A stretch of DNA of 64,000 bases from Microbacterium sp. LWH11-1.2 (GCF_038397745.1 NZ_CP151636.1:992001-1056000); one strand, 5' to 3'; shown: positions 18,004-26,032, numbered from the stretch's first letter. Notes: generated by a model from the letters alone, not told the origin. Made by a program: numbers and translations.

Positions 18004-19716
18004 GTGTCCACAGAGCCGCGCGTTCTCGCGGGTAGGTACCGCGTCGACGAGCTCATCGGGCACGGCGGCATGGCGAAGGTCTACCGCGGATACGACCTGA
18101 CGCTCGGTCGCGCCGTCGCGATCAAGATCCTCGACCCCGACCTGGCCCGTGACACGGCGTTCCGCACCCGGTTCCGTCTCGAGGCGCAGGCGGCGTCGCG
18201 CATGGCGCACCCGTCGATCGTGCGCGTCTTCGATGCCGGCGACCCCTCCTCGAGCGCGCATTCGACAGGCTCAGCGACCCAGGCGGATGAGGATCCGCCC
18301 TACATCGTGATGGAGCTCATCAGCGGAACCCTGCTGAAGGACATCATCGCCCGGGGACCCGTGCCCGTCGACGACGCCGTCCGCTACGTCGACGGCATCC
18401 TCGAAGCCCTCGACTACTCGCACCGGGCAGGCGTCGTGCACCGCGACATCAAGCCCGGCAACGTGATGGTCACCGACAAGGGCCAGGTCAAGGTGATGGA
18501 CTTCGGCATCGCCCGAGCCGTCTCCGACTCCTCGTCGACGGTCGCCGAGACCACGCAGATCATCGGCACGGCCGCGTACTTCTCGCCCGAGCAGGCGAAG
18601 GGCGAGCCGGTCGACGCGCGCGCCGACCTGTACTCGACCGGTGTCGTCCTGTACGAGCTGCTCACGGGACGACAGCCGTTCCGCGGCGAGTCCCCCGTGG
18701 CTGTCGCCTACCAGCACGTCAGCGAGACGCCGGTCCCGCCGACCGAGGTCAACGAAGACGCACCGGGCGCACTCGACCCGATCGTCCTGCGAGCCCTCGC
18801 GAAGGATCCGTACCAGCGGTTCCCGGATGCCGCGCACTTCCGCTCGGCACTGGACTCTGCGCTCACCGGGGCCGCTCCCACGCGCAAGCAGGTCGGCGCG
18901 CTGACCAGCGAGCTCTACGGTCCGAGCCCTCGCCAGGCGCAGGAGACGGCGCGCTCGCTGCGTCAGCTCAGCACCGACACGACGATGGCCCGCACGCAGT
19001 CCGGTCCTCCGGTCGCGTGGATCTGGGCCGGCGTCGCCCTGCTCGCCGTGCTGCTGGCCTCGGTGCTGTTCTGGGTCGTCACGATCAGCATGCGTCCTCC
19101 CGAGGTGCCCAGCTCCTCGAAGGTCGTCCCCGACCTCGTGAACGTCTCGTCCGAGCGAGCGCAGGACGACCTCGCGGCACTCGATCTCACCTCGACCATC
19201 GTGATCGAGTCGAGCTCGGAGATCGCCGAGGGGAACGTCATCCGCACCGATCCGGAAGCCGGCGTCGCCGTCGAGGCGCGCACGGCCGTCACGCTCTACG
19301 TGTCATCCGGCGAGGATGTCGTCGTCGTCCCGCAGCTGGAGGGCATGGCGCTCACCGATGCGAAGAAGGCCCTGGCCGATGCGGGTCTCCAACTCGGCAC
19401 GGTGGTGCAGCGCAACGACAAGGGCACGAAGGCCGACACCGTGATGACGGCCAGTCAGGCGGCCGACGCGGAGGTTCCTCCGGGGACCGTCGTCGACCTG
19501 GTCGTCGCGAGCGGCAAGGTGACGCTGACGGACCTCACCGGCTGGACGGTGGATGCCGCCTCGACGAACCTCACCGATCTCGGACTCACCCCCACGCCCG
19601 TGGAGGCGGCGGACTGCCCGGCCACGAAGCCGGCGACCGTCCATTCCATGTCGGTCGCACCGGGTGACGTGCCCATCGGCTCAGCGGTCGAACTCCGGTT
19701 CTGCACCGGACCGTAG
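18004..19716 (+). CDS. pknB: Ser/Thr protein kinase PknB with three PASTA domains
   Basis: A 570-residue protein starting at GTG 18004, with AAGGGGGG upstream. Kinase landmarks: IGHGGMAKV, Lys41 in VAIKIL, HRDIKPGN, VMDFGIARA and SPEQAKGEPVDAR. A membrane helix lies at about 338-360. Three outside PASTA repeats follow (from VVPDLVNVSS, VVVPQLEGMAL and LTDLTGWTVD), which bind peptidoglycan fragments or lipid II and drive kinase activation. Oddity: between VRVFDAGD and PPYIVMEL sits a short insert (about residues 82-97) whose DNA is a copy of an intergenic repeat. pknA and pknB are 43 bp apart, not overlapped. Confidence 0.94.
   Translation: MSTEPRVLAGRYRVDELIGHGGMAKVYRGYDLTLGRAVAIKILDPDLARDTAFRTRFRLEAQAASRMAHPSIVRVFDAGDPSSSAHSTGSATQADEDPPYIVMELISGTLLKDIIARGPVPVDDAVRYVDGILEALDYSHRAGVVHRDIKPGNVMVTDKGQVKVMDFGIARAVSDSSSTVAETTQIIGTAAYFSPEQAKGEPVDARADLYSTGVVLYELLTGRQPFRGESPVAVAYQHVSETPVPPTEVNEDAPGALDPIVLRALAKDPYQRFPDAAHFRSALDSALTGAAPTRKQVGALTSELYGPSPRQAQETARSLRQLSTDTTMARTQSGPPVAWIWAGVALLAVLLASVLFWVVTISMRPPEVPSSSKVVPDLVNVSSERAQDDLAALDLTSTIVIESSSEIAEGNVIRTDPEAGVAVEARTAVTLYVSSGEDVVVVPQLEGMALTDAKKALADAGLQLGTVVQRNDKGTKADTVMTASQAADAEVPPGTVVDLVVASGKVTLTDLTGWTVDAASTNLTDLGLTPTPVEAADCPATKPATVHSMSVAPGDVPIGSAVELRFCTGP
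18259..18283. repeat. Intergenic-type repeat embedded in pknB coding sequence
   Basis: The stretch contains TTCGACAGGCTCAG and ends GACCCAGG. By eye 23 of 25 bases match the inverted copy at 19729-19753 beyond the end of pknB. It is in frame and encodes part of the AHSTGSATQ insert of the kinase domain. Confidence 0.7.
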
Positions 19717-19728
19717 CGCGTCGCAGGC

Positions 19729-19771
19729 CCTGGGTCCCTGAGCCTGTCGAAGGGCGCTGAGCCTGTCGAAG
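19729..19771. repeat. Tandem copies of a CTGAGCCTGTCGAAG repeat between pknB and amidotransferase
   Basis: CTGAGCCTGTCGAAG occurs at 19738-19752 and again at 19757-19771, a 19-bp period. The family of short elements with this core is scattered in intergenic DNA of many actinobacteria. Here it lies between convergent genes and may take part in transcript ends. Confidence 0.75.
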
Positions 19772-19786
19772 CGCGCTCGGCGCACG

Positions 19787-20419
19787 TCAGCGGGAGAGCG
19801 GATGCAGGTGCTCGGAGAGCGCCACGGCATCCGTGTCCCCGCACATCTCGAGCCAGTTCGCGAGGAGTCGGTAGCCGCCCTCGGTGAGCACGCTCTCGGG
19901 GTGGAACTGCACGCCGTGGATCGGGAGGTCGCGGTGTGCGAGACCCATCACGGTGCCGGTCTCCGTCCACGCGGTCACGACCACGTCGGCCGGAAGAGCG
20001 GATGCCGCGAGCGACAGCGAGTGGTAGCGCCCGGCGTCGAACGGAGAGGGGATGCCGGCGAAGAGCGCGGATCCGTCATGCCTCACGGCCGAGACCATGC
20101 CGTGCATGAGCTCCGGAGCCTCGGTCACCGCCGTGCCGAACACCTCGCCGATCGCCTGATGGCCGAGGCAGACGCCGAGCAGCGGCATCCGCAGGCGCAT
20201 CGCCACGCGGACCGCATCCATCGAGGCCCCGGCGTCGGCGGGGGTGCCGGGCCCTGGCGAGAGCAGCACCGCATCGAATCCGGGGAGAAGCTGCTCGAGG
20301 GCGTCGGCATCCGTCGCATCCGACTCGATCATCGTGGTGTCGGCGCCCAGCTCGTGAAGGTACCCGACCAGGGTGTGCACGAAGCTGTCGTGGTTGTCGA
20401 CCACGAGGACCCGCGTCAT
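19787..20419 (-). CDS. Class I glutamine amidotransferase (TrpG/PabA type)
   Basis: A 210-residue GATase. It begins VLVVDNHDSFVHTL, has LLSPGPGTP, the nucleophile in LLGVCLGHQAIGEVFG (Cys about 79), and HGVQFHPESVLT with the catalytic His-Glu pair. It supplies ammonia from glutamine to an anthranilate or aminodeoxychorismate synthase; the synthase subunit is not in the window. The ATG at 20419 overlaps the stop of a 51-aa membrane protein. Its place next to pknB mirrors other actinobacteria, where it is called trpG or pabA. Confidence 0.9.
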   Translation of the reverse strand: MTRVLVVDNHDSFVHTLVGYLHELGADTTMIESDATDADALEQLLPGFDAVLLSPGPGTPADAGASMDAVRVAMRLRMPLLGVCLGHQAIGEVFGTAVTEAPELMHGMVSAVRHDGSALFAGIPSPFDAGRYHSLSLAASALPADVVVTAWTETGTVMGLAHRDLPIHGVQFHPESVLTEGGYRLLANWLEMCGDTDAVALSEHLHPLSR

Positions 20420-20571
20420 TCGACGTCGACCTCGCCCGGCGTGATGAGCGGGCTCACCCAGGGGAACACGTACCAGAACAGCCCGTAGAGCACGGCGGCG
20501 ATCACGACGAGCAGGATGATCACCCGCACCCACCAGGGACCGGGGAGCAGGCGCCAGAGTGCGGAGTACAT
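20416..20571 (-). CDS. 51-aa membrane protein
   Basis: A small protein with one membrane helix: it begins MYSALWRLLPGPWWVRV, has a hydrophobic core IILLVVIAAVLYGLFWYVF and an acidic end GEVDVE. GGGAGAAG precedes the ATG, and its stop overlaps the start of the amidotransferase as ATGA. It lies 28 bp downstream of the sortase gene in what is probably one operon. Tiny membrane proteins at this position occur in Microbacteriaceae; function unknown. Confidence 0.75.
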   Translation of the reverse strand: MYSALWRLLPGPWWVRVIILLVVIAAVLYGLFWYVFPWVSPLITPGEVDVE

Positions 20572-20599
20572 CAGTCTTCTCCCTCGGAGGCATCCATGG

Positions 20600-21394
20600 T
20601 CAGATCGACGGTGCGGCCGGGGGCGGCGGCGGGTCGGTGAGGGCGGGAGGCGGGCCTTCGGCCCGCGGCTGGAAGCTCTCGAACACCCCGTAGGCGACGA
20701 TGCGCTCGGCGAGCGAGTACAGCGGGGAGCAGGCCGTGAGCGTGATGTACTGCTCGCCGGTCTGCTGCTCGGGCATCTGAGGCACGTCGGCCAGCACGTC
20801 GGTCTGGGTCGGCGTGACGTACTCGAGGTTTCGGAACCGGTAGGTGTACCAACCGTCGGCCGTCTCGACGACGATCGCGTCGTTCAGCTGCAGCTTGTCG
20901 AGCTGGTTGAACGGCTTGCCCCAGGTGGTGCGGTGACCGGCCATCGAGAAGTTCCCGGCTTCGCCCGGCATCTTGGAGTTCTTGTAGACGCCGATCCCCA
21001 GTTGGTCGAGCGTGCCCGCTCTGCTGGTGCCGCCCCAGATCCCGAAGTTGTAGTCGGCGCCGAAGCGCGGGATGTGCATCTGGGCGAACCACTCGCCGTC
21101 GGCCGGGGCCGCGGGGATCGGAGCCTGGTACACCGTCGCACCGTCGTCGGTCTCGATCAGCGGGGGCGGCTCGGGGGCCTCGCCCTGCGCGAGCTGCTGC
21201 GACATCGCGGCACCCTCGTCGTTCTTCTGGGCGCTGATGATGATGTCGCCGATCCACATCTGCCACGCGACGAACAGCAGCACGACGACGCCGGCGGTGA
21301 GCAGGAGCTCGCCGAGAACGCTCGCGAAGGTCGCGCGGGAGCGCGGGCGCTCGCGTCGCGGGCGTCGCCCCCCAGGCACGACGGATGCAGTCAT
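20600..21394 (-). CDS. Class E sortase
   Basis: A 264-residue membrane-anchored transpeptidase. One helix (residues 28-48) leaves the catalytic part outside. The active-site triad is His154 (SMAGHRTTWG), Cys222 (ITLTACSPLY) and Arg231 (AERIVAYG). The TLTAC and GHRTTW contexts are class E features; class E enzymes cut LAXTG rather than LPXTG signals and join proteins to peptidoglycan. The Pro-rich C-terminus (PPPALTDPPPPP) may span the wall. A possible substrate with LAGTG is encoded at 56226-62249. It heads an operon with the 51-aa protein and the amidotransferase. Confidence 0.9.
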   Translation of the reverse strand: MTASVVPGGRRPRRERPRSRATFASVLGELLLTAGVVVLLFVAWQMWIGDIIISAQKNDEGAAMSQQLAQGEAPEPPPLIETDDGATVYQAPIPAAPADGEWFAQMHIPRFGADYNFGIWGGTSRAGTLDQLGIGVYKNSKMPGEAGNFSMAGHRTTWGKPFNQLDKLQLNDAIVVETADGWYTYRFRNLEYVTPTQTDVLADVPQMPEQQTGEQYITLTACSPLYSLAERIVAYGVFESFQPRAEGPPPALTDPPPPPAAPSI

Positions 21395-21472
21395 GGCGCG
21401 ATCTTATCGTCCGCAGCTGGCCGCCGGACGAAGGTCTGGGTGCGGGATAGGCGTCATGGGTAGAATGTCGGC

Positions 21473-21712
21473 ATGGCACGTGAGCGTAAGACCGAAGAAC
21501 CCGCCGTCGAGCGCGCCGAAGGCGAGGCAGCTCCCAACGCCGTGTGGTTCAAGCCGGTGATGATCGGCTTCATGCTGCTCGGCCTCGCATGGATCCTCGT
21601 GTTCTACATCTCCGGCATGCAGTTCCCGATCCCGGGACTCGACAACTGGAATCTGGCCATCGGTCTCGGCATCGCTCTCATCGGGTTCCTCATGACCACC
21701 CGCTGGCGCTGA
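21473..21712 (+). CDS. crgA: Cell division protein CrgA
   Basis: A 79-residue protein with a charged N-terminus and two membrane helices, separated by the short outside loop QFPIPGLDNWNLA; it ends MTTRWR. This is the CrgA pattern. CrgA recruits and stabilises FtsI, FtsQ and CwsA at the septum. It is transcribed alone, divergent from the sortase operon and followed by a clear terminator. Confidence 0.93.
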   Translation: MARERKTEEPAVERAEGEAAPNAVWFKPVMIGFMLLGLAWILVFYISGMQFPIPGLDNWNLAIGLGIALIGFLMTTRWR

Positions 21713-21735
21713 CCCGCCTCCGAGTTCTTCCGAAT

Positions 21736-21758
21736 GGCCCCTCGCATCGCGAGGGGCC
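21736..21758 (+). terminator. Rho-independent terminator of crgA
   Basis: A perfect 10-bp stem GGCCCCTCGC / GCGAGGGGCC with a 3-nt loop is followed by TTTCGTTT. It lies 23 bp after the crgA stop. Confidence 0.9.
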
Positions 21759-21824
21759 TTTCGTTTCCCCTGCCTCGAGTCGGCTTCGAATAAGGCGGCC
21801 ACGTCCGACCGTCCCCCCAAGAAG

Positions 21825-21893
21825 TTATCCACAACCTTGTGCACAGCCTGGGGAGAATTACACCGGTGTTATTCACAGGGTCATTCACCCTGT
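21825..21893. promoter_or_regulatory. Cluster of three DnaA-box-like sites with an adjacent inverted repeat
   Basis: TTATCCACA (21825-21833), TTGTGCACA (21837-21845) and TTATTCACA (21869-21877) all match the DnaA-box consensus TTRTNCACA, in the same direction, in 53 bp. The last touches an inverted repeat ACAGGGT-CATTC-ACCCTGT (21875-21893). The block lies between convergent crgA and rhomboid genes where no promoter is needed. No dnaA or dnaN is in the window, but this gene set lies near oriC in actinobacteria. Confidence 0.7.
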
Positions 21894-21906
21894 CGACACG
21901 CGTGGA

Positions 21907-22806
21907 TCAGGCCAGGATGATGAGCGGCGGCACGAAGGCCACGACCACGATCAACAGCACCGTGACGGCGGCGAGCAGCACGATCTGCCAGACGCGCTGT
22001 TCTCGGCGCTTGGTGCGGGTGAAGATGAAGGCGATCAGCGCACCGATCACGAGCCCGCCGAGGTGCGCCTGCCAGGCGATGTTCTGCGAGAACACGAACC
22101 CGTAGACCAGGTTGATGCCGAGGATGACCAGGAGCCCGGTGACGTTGGCGCCGATGTGACGGCCGATGATCAGCAGCGCCGCCATGAGACCGAAGATCGC
22201 GCCGGACGCACCGACCGTCGACGTTCCCGGGGCGATGACCGCAACCGCGACGGACCCGCCCAGACCGCTGATCAGATACAGCGCGAGGAAGCGGGCGCGG
22301 CCGAGCATGGGCTCGAGGCTCTGCCCCAGCATCCACAGGGCGAGCATGTTCAGCGCCAGGTGGATGAAGCCGCCGTGCACGAACATCGCGGTCAGCAGCC
22401 GCCAGGGCTCGAAGGGCAGGGCGAAGAGGTTCGGATAGAGATACGGTGCGGCGAAGAGCAGGGTGCTGGTGATCTCACGCCCGATGCCGGGGATGAGCTG
22501 CACCAGGCCGATGAACGAGGTGACGGCGAGCAGGATGTAGGTGACGAGAGGCCTGCCGCTGCGGGCGAGCGTCATCGTCGTGCTGGAGCTCCTCGCGCCC
22601 CAGCGTCGCTGCGCGCGCTTCTGCGCGGGGGTGCGATTCTTCTGCTGCTCCTTCATGCACTCCGGGCAGATCACGCCGACGGGTGCCTGCGTCTGGCACT
22701 CGGGGCAGATCGTGCGGAGGCAGCGCTGGCAGAGCACGAAGCTCTGCCGACCCGGATGCCGGTAGCAGAAGTTGTCGCGGTTGTCCGCGAACTCAGGCGT
22801 CGTCAT
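21907..22806 (-). CDS. Rhomboid-family intramembrane serine protease with zinc-finger N-terminus
   Basis: A 299-residue membrane protein. The first 50 residues carry eight putative zinc ligands (C14, H17, C26, C29, C34, C37, C47, C50), a B-box-like pattern. The rhomboid core has seven or so helices with HGGFIHLALNM, the catalytic serine in GASG (Ser201) and His248 in WQAHLGG. It cuts membrane proteins within the bilayer. Neighbouring cyclophilin and crgA are the standard actinobacterial context. Substrates unknown. Confidence 0.92.
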   Translation of the reverse strand: MTTPEFADNRDNFCYRHPGRQSFVLCQRCLRTICPECQTQAPVGVICPECMKEQQKNRTPAQKRAQRRWGARSSSTTMTLARSGRPLVTYILLAVTSFIGLVQLIPGIGREITSTLLFAAPYLYPNLFALPFEPWRLLTAMFVHGGFIHLALNMLALWMLGQSLEPMLGRARFLALYLISGLGGSVAVAVIAPGTSTVGASGAIFGLMAALLIIGRHIGANVTGLLVILGINLVYGFVFSQNIAWQAHLGGLVIGALIAFIFTRTKRREQRVWQIVLLAAVTVLLIVVVAFVPPLIILA

Positions 22807-22827
22807 CCGGATCGGCCGCAGCTGTCG

Positions 22828-23385
22828 TCAGGCCGCGACGATGTCGATCGACTGCAGCACGACCGGCTCGATCGGGCGGTCGCCCGCCGCGGTCGGAACG
22901 GCGGCGATCGCGTCGACGACGGCCTTGGAGGCGTCATCCGCGACCGCGCCGAAGATCGTGTGCTTGCCCTGCAGCCACGGGGTCGGGTCGGTGGTGATGA
23001 AGAACTGCGAGCCGTTGGTGCCCTCGGGCTTGCCGGTGATGGCGTTGCGGCGGAGGCCGGCGTTCGCCATCGCGAGGATGTAGGGCTCGTTGAAGTCGAG
23101 CTCCATGTTGATCTCGTCGTCGAAGTTGTATCCGGGACCGCCGACGCCCTGTCCGAGCGGGTCGCCGCCCTGGATCATGAAGTTGGGGATGATGCGGTGG
23201 AAGATGACGTCCTTGTAGAGAGCGCCCTCGCCCGGCTTGCCGGTGGCGGGGTGCGTCCACTCCTGGGACCCGTCGGCCAGGCCGACGAAGTTCTTGACCG
23301 TCTTCGGAGCGTGGTCGCCGAAGAGGTTGATGACGATGTCACCGTGGTTGGTGTGCAGAGTTGCGACGTGGGAAGCGTGAGCCAT
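22828..23385 (-). CDS. ppiA: Peptidyl-prolyl cis-trans isomerase, cyclophilin type
   Basis: A 185-residue cyclophilin. Active-site residues are visible in VIFHRIIPNFMIQGGD, SQFFITTD and WLQGKHTIFG. There is no signal peptide, so it is cytoplasmic and catalyses proline isomerisation during folding. The ATG at 23385 is chosen over upstream extensions because family members start shortly before the TNHGDIVINL strand. It sits 22 bp upstream of the rhomboid gene on the same strand. Confidence 0.93.
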   Translation of the reverse strand: MAHASHVATLHTNHGDIVINLFGDHAPKTVKNFVGLADGSQEWTHPATGKPGEGALYKDVIFHRIIPNFMIQGGDPLGQGVGGPGYNFDDEINMELDFNEPYILAMANAGLRRNAITGKPEGTNGSQFFITTDPTPWLQGKHTIFGAVADDASKAVVDAIAAVPTAAGDRPIEPVVLQSIDIVAA

Positions 23386-23558
23386 GTGCCCATTCTCGCA
23401 GAGCTTCCGATGAGTTCGCCCGTTCACGGCGCGCCCGCGGCGGGGCACGTACGCTACCGCTCGGCTCGTCCGTTGGCAAGGGGACGCAATTTCCCGACTC
23501 CCACCCAGCCTCGTCTGGCAAGATGGGGAACCCGCACTGCAATGGACAGGAGAACATC

Positions 23559-24065
23559 GTGAGCCTCAGCCGCAAGCGGAAGAAGGAACTGCGTCGTCTG
23601 CAGAAGGAAGCCACCCAGCTCTGGGAGTCGCAGCAGGTCGTCGTCGGCCACGCCGCAGACGTCGCCCGTGAGGCGAGCCGTCAGCTCGGCAGCCTCGGTC
23701 GCGAGCAGGTGCTCCCCGTCGTTCAGGACACGTACAACCGTCGCGTCGCCCCCGTCGTCGACCAGGGCGTGAAGATCGGCCGTCACGTCGTCGACGACAA
23801 GGTCGTCCCGATCGTCGGCGGTGTCGTCGGCAGCGCTCTCACCGCGTGGGACTACGCGAACGCCAAGCGTCACGGCGTCGCTGCCCCGGCACCCCGCGGA
23901 GCGTTCGGCAAGAAGCAGAAGTCGGGCCCCGGGCTCGGTTCGGTCGTCGCGATCATCCTCGGCGCCGCAGCCGCCGTCGGCGTGCTCTACGCCGCCTGGC
24001 AGGCACTCCGCGCCGACGACGAGCTCTGGGTCGCGGACGACCCGCTCTCCGCGCCGGACGCGTGA
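23559..24065 (+). CDS. Hypothetical protein with one membrane helix
   Basis: A 168-residue protein starting at GTG 23559 with ACAGGAGAAC upstream. A very basic start (SRKRKKELRRL) precedes a helical region with REASRQLGSLGREQVLPVVQ and several valine-rich segments (VVDDKVVPIVGGVVGSAL). A membrane helix lies at about 133-152 and is followed by an acidic tail (DDELWVADDPL). Similar proteins are found next to ybaK in Microbacteriaceae; function unknown. Its stop overlaps the next gene's GTG. Confidence 0.75.
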   Translation: MSLSRKRKKELRRLQKEATQLWESQQVVVGHAADVAREASRQLGSLGREQVLPVVQDTYNRRVAPVVDQGVKIGRHVVDDKVVPIVGGVVGSALTAWDYANAKRHGVAAPAPRGAFGKKQKSGPGLGSVVAIILGAAAAVGVLYAAWQALRADDELWVADDPLSAPDA

Positions 24066-24577
24066 CCTCGCCTGATCTCCCCTCCGTCGCCTCGGGTGCC
24101 GGAGGGGATCGGCATGCCCGGGTGCGGGATGCGGCGGCCGCTCGCGGCCTGACCATCGACATCCGCGAGCGTCCCGCGGCGAACAGCCTGTTCGAAGCCG
24201 CCGAGCTGCTCGGCATCGATCCGTCGGGGATCGTCAAGACCCTCGTGGTGAAGCGGTCGGACGACACGTACCTGTTCGCGCTGGTGCCCGGTGGTCGCTC
24301 GATCTCCTGGCCGAAGCTGCGCGCGCTGGTCGGCGTCAACAAGCTGCGCCTTCCGGAACCGGAGCTGGCTCTCGCGGCGACGGGGTACGAGCGCGGGACG
24401 ATCGTGCCGATCGGCAGCACCACCGACTGGCCCGTGTACGCGGACGAGACGATCGTCGGTCAGCGCATCGCCATGGGTGCCGGCGCGCACGGCTTCAGCC
24501 TCTTCGTCGAGGCCGACGACCTGATCGCCGCCTACGGCGCCACGGTCGCCGACATCTCGGTGCCGGAAGAGCGCTGA
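24062..24577 (+). CDS. YbaK/EbsC-family aminoacyl-tRNA deacylase
   Basis: A 171-residue protein. It shows the YbaK fold pattern: SLFEAAELLGIDPSGIVKTLVVK, FALVPGGRSISWPKL and the conserved IVPIGSTTDWPVYAD. Relatives hydrolyse mischarged tRNA such as Cys-tRNA(Pro) or Ala-tRNA(Pro). The GTG at 24062 overlaps the previous stop as GTGA, implying coupling to the upstream membrane protein. Which tRNA it edits cannot be said. Confidence 0.86.
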   Translation: MTSPDLPSVASGAGGDRHARVRDAAAARGLTIDIRERPAANSLFEAAELLGIDPSGIVKTLVVKRSDDTYLFALVPGGRSISWPKLRALVGVNKLRLPEPELALAATGYERGTIVPIGSTTDWPVYADETIVGQRIAMGAGAHGFSLFVEADDLIAAYGATVADISVPEER

Positions 24578-24589
24578 TCGCCGGGATGG

Positions 24590-24630
24590 GTCGCTGAGCG
24601 ATCTTGGGTCGCGTCAGGGACCCAGAGCCG
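24590..24630. repeat. Degenerate repeat/inverted repeat between convergent genes
   Basis: The stretch contains TGGGTCGCTGAGC and, after 12-14 bases, TCAGGGACCCAGAG. Both halves resemble the ends of the repeat near pknB. The outer arms TGGGTC and GACCCA pair, so it may also act as a bidirectional transcript end. Confidence 0.45.
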
Positions 24631-24632
24631 GG

Positions 24633-25055
24633 TCAGAGGATGCCGGCCATCCGCAGCGCGATGTCGACGAGCTTCACCCGCTGCAGTTCGGCGACCGCCT
24701 TCAGCGGGAACCACTCGGCCATGTCCGTGGACCCGTCGGCCTCGAAGGTGAGCTTCCCGCCGGTGACCTCGGCGCGGTAGACGATGCGCAGGGTGTGCAG
24801 GGGCACGGCGGCCTTGTGCACGCGCCGGCTGGCGGGGATCACCCGGGAGTGGATGCCGAGCAGCTCGCCGACCTTGACCGAGTAGCCGGTCTCCTCGCGG
24901 AGCTCGCGCCGCACGGCATCCTCCGGCGCCTCACCGGGCTCGAGCCCGCCGCCGGGCATCGTCCACGCCACACGGCGTCCCTCGGTCCAGCGCGCGAGCA
25001 GCAGCCGGCCGTCGTCATCGGTGACGACCGCGTATGCCGCGACACGCAGGTCCAT
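24633..25055 (-). CDS. Nudix hydrolase
   Basis: A 140-residue protein. The Nudix box GGLEPGEAPEDAVRRELREE continuing with TGY (residues 36-58) is complete with all catalytic glutamates. The first strand VAAYAVVTDDDGRLLLARW is typical of MutT-like enzymes acting on nucleoside diphosphates linked to another group. Start at ATG 25055; an in-frame GTG three codons upstream is also possible. Stands alone. Confidence 0.88.
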   Translation of the reverse strand: MDLRVAAYAVVTDDDGRLLLARWTEGRRVAWTMPGGGLEPGEAPEDAVRRELREETGYSVKVGELLGIHSRVIPASRRVHKAAVPLHTLRIVYRAEVTGGKLTFEADGSTDMAEWFPLKAVAELQRVKLVDIALRMAGIL

Positions 25056-25094
25056 GCCACTCACCCTATCCGCCGCGTGAGACAGGGCCCGACC

Positions 25095-25124
25095 GTGAGT
25101 CGGACGACGAGGCGTCCGACTCAC
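25095..25124 (-). terminator. Stem-loop terminator of the SDR gene
   Basis: A perfect 12-bp stem, GTGAGTCGGACG with CGTCCGACTCAC, around a 6-nt loop, 19 bp after the stop of the gene read leftward. It also separates that transcript from the Nudix promoter. Confidence 0.75.
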
Positions 25125-25143
25125 AGGATGCTCGGATCCGGGC

Positions 25144-25935
25144 TCAGAGCATCGCGGTCAGGACTCCGCCGTCCGCCCGCAGCGCGGCGCCGTTGGTCGC
25201 CGACGCACGAGGGCTCGCCAGGTACGTGACCATGTTCGCGATCTCGGCGGGCTCGATGAACCGCTCCAGCAGCGTGGTGCGGTTCTGCCCGATGATGGCC
25301 TGCTTCATGGCATCGGCGGGCAGCGCCTGCGCTTCGGCGACCGCCGCGACCGTGGCCGCCACGCCGTCGGAGTAGGTGGGTCCGCCGAGGACGGTGTTGA
25401 CCGTGACCGCCGTGCCGCGGGTGAGCTTGGCGAGGCCGTTCCCCAGCGCGATCATCGCCGCCTTGGTGACGCCGTAGTGCACCATGTCCGCCGGCACGTT
25501 GACCCCGGACTCGCTGCTGAGGAAGATGATCCGTCCCCAGCCGCGCTCGATCATCCCGCCGAGCATCCGTCGGGAGAGCCGCACGCCGCTCATCACGTTG
25601 ACGTCGAAGTACCGCTGCCACTCGTCATCGGCGACGGCGGCGAACTCGGCGAGGCCGAAGAGCCCCACGTTGTTGATCAGGATGTCGACGTCGCCGACCG
25701 CGTCCATCAGCGCAGTCACCTCCTCGGGCTTCGAGAAGTCCGCTGCCACTCCCGACACGGTGGCCGTCGGGTGCTCGCCGCGCAGTCGTGCCACCGCGGC
25801 GTCGACCCGCGCCGCGTCGCGTCCGTTGATCGTGACCGCGACGCCCTCTGCGGCGAGCGCGGACGCGACCGCATAGCCGATCCCCTGACTCGAACCGCTG
25901 ATGAATGCCGACTTCCCCTGCAGACCCATGTCCAT
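25144..25935 (-). CDS. Short-chain dehydrogenase/reductase (MarR-controlled)
   Basis: A 263-residue classical SDR. The NAD(P) fold is ISGSSQGIGYAVA, with NINGRD-like ribose contacts, DILINNVG, and the active site SSESG plus HYGVTK (Tyr and Lys). GGPTYSDG replaces the usual PGxxxT after it. The ATG at 25935 has GGGAG before it. It is divergent from a MarR gene, with two MarR-type palindromes between them. Probably detoxification or alcohol/ketone reduction; substrate unknown. Confidence 0.88.
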   Translation of the reverse strand: MDMGLQGKSAFISGSSQGIGYAVASALAAEGVAVTINGRDAARVDAAVARLRGEHPTATVSGVAADFSKPEEVTALMDAVGDVDILINNVGLFGLAEFAAVADDEWQRYFDVNVMSGVRLSRRMLGGMIERGWGRIIFLSSESGVNVPADMVHYGVTKAAMIALGNGLAKLTRGTAVTVNTVLGGPTYSDGVAATVAAVAEAQALPADAMKQAIIGQNRTTLLERFIEPAEIANMVTYLASPRASATNGAALRADGGVLTAML

Positions 25936-25974
25936 GACCACTCCCGTTCCTCGATGCCCACGCATCGTCGTTTT

Positions 25975-26032
25975 ACTTGCTTAGGAAAGTCAATATACGC
26001 CCGTTTCACTTGCTTACGCAAGTCAAACGGGC
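25975..26032. promoter_or_regulatory. Two MarR-type operators between SDR and MarR genes
   Basis: Site 2 has a perfect core ACTTGC-TTAC-GCAAGT (26008-26023) inside a 34-bp imperfect palindrome (25999-26032, outer arms GCCCGTTT and AAACGGGC). Site 1 at 25975-25990, ACTTGC-TTAG-GAAAGT, is a one-mismatch copy 33 bp away, centre to centre, about three helical turns. The pair lies over the shared promoter region and fits autoregulation plus control of the SDR. Confidence 0.72.

Noticed and set aside
18259..18283. Frameshift or assembly error in pknB
   Set aside because: The reading frame is intact through the insert and all kinase motifs before and after are in order.
21825..21893. A complete oriC
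   Set aside because: Only three DnaA boxes are present, there is no dnaA or dnaN and no AT-rich unwinding element; it is reported as a box cluster only.
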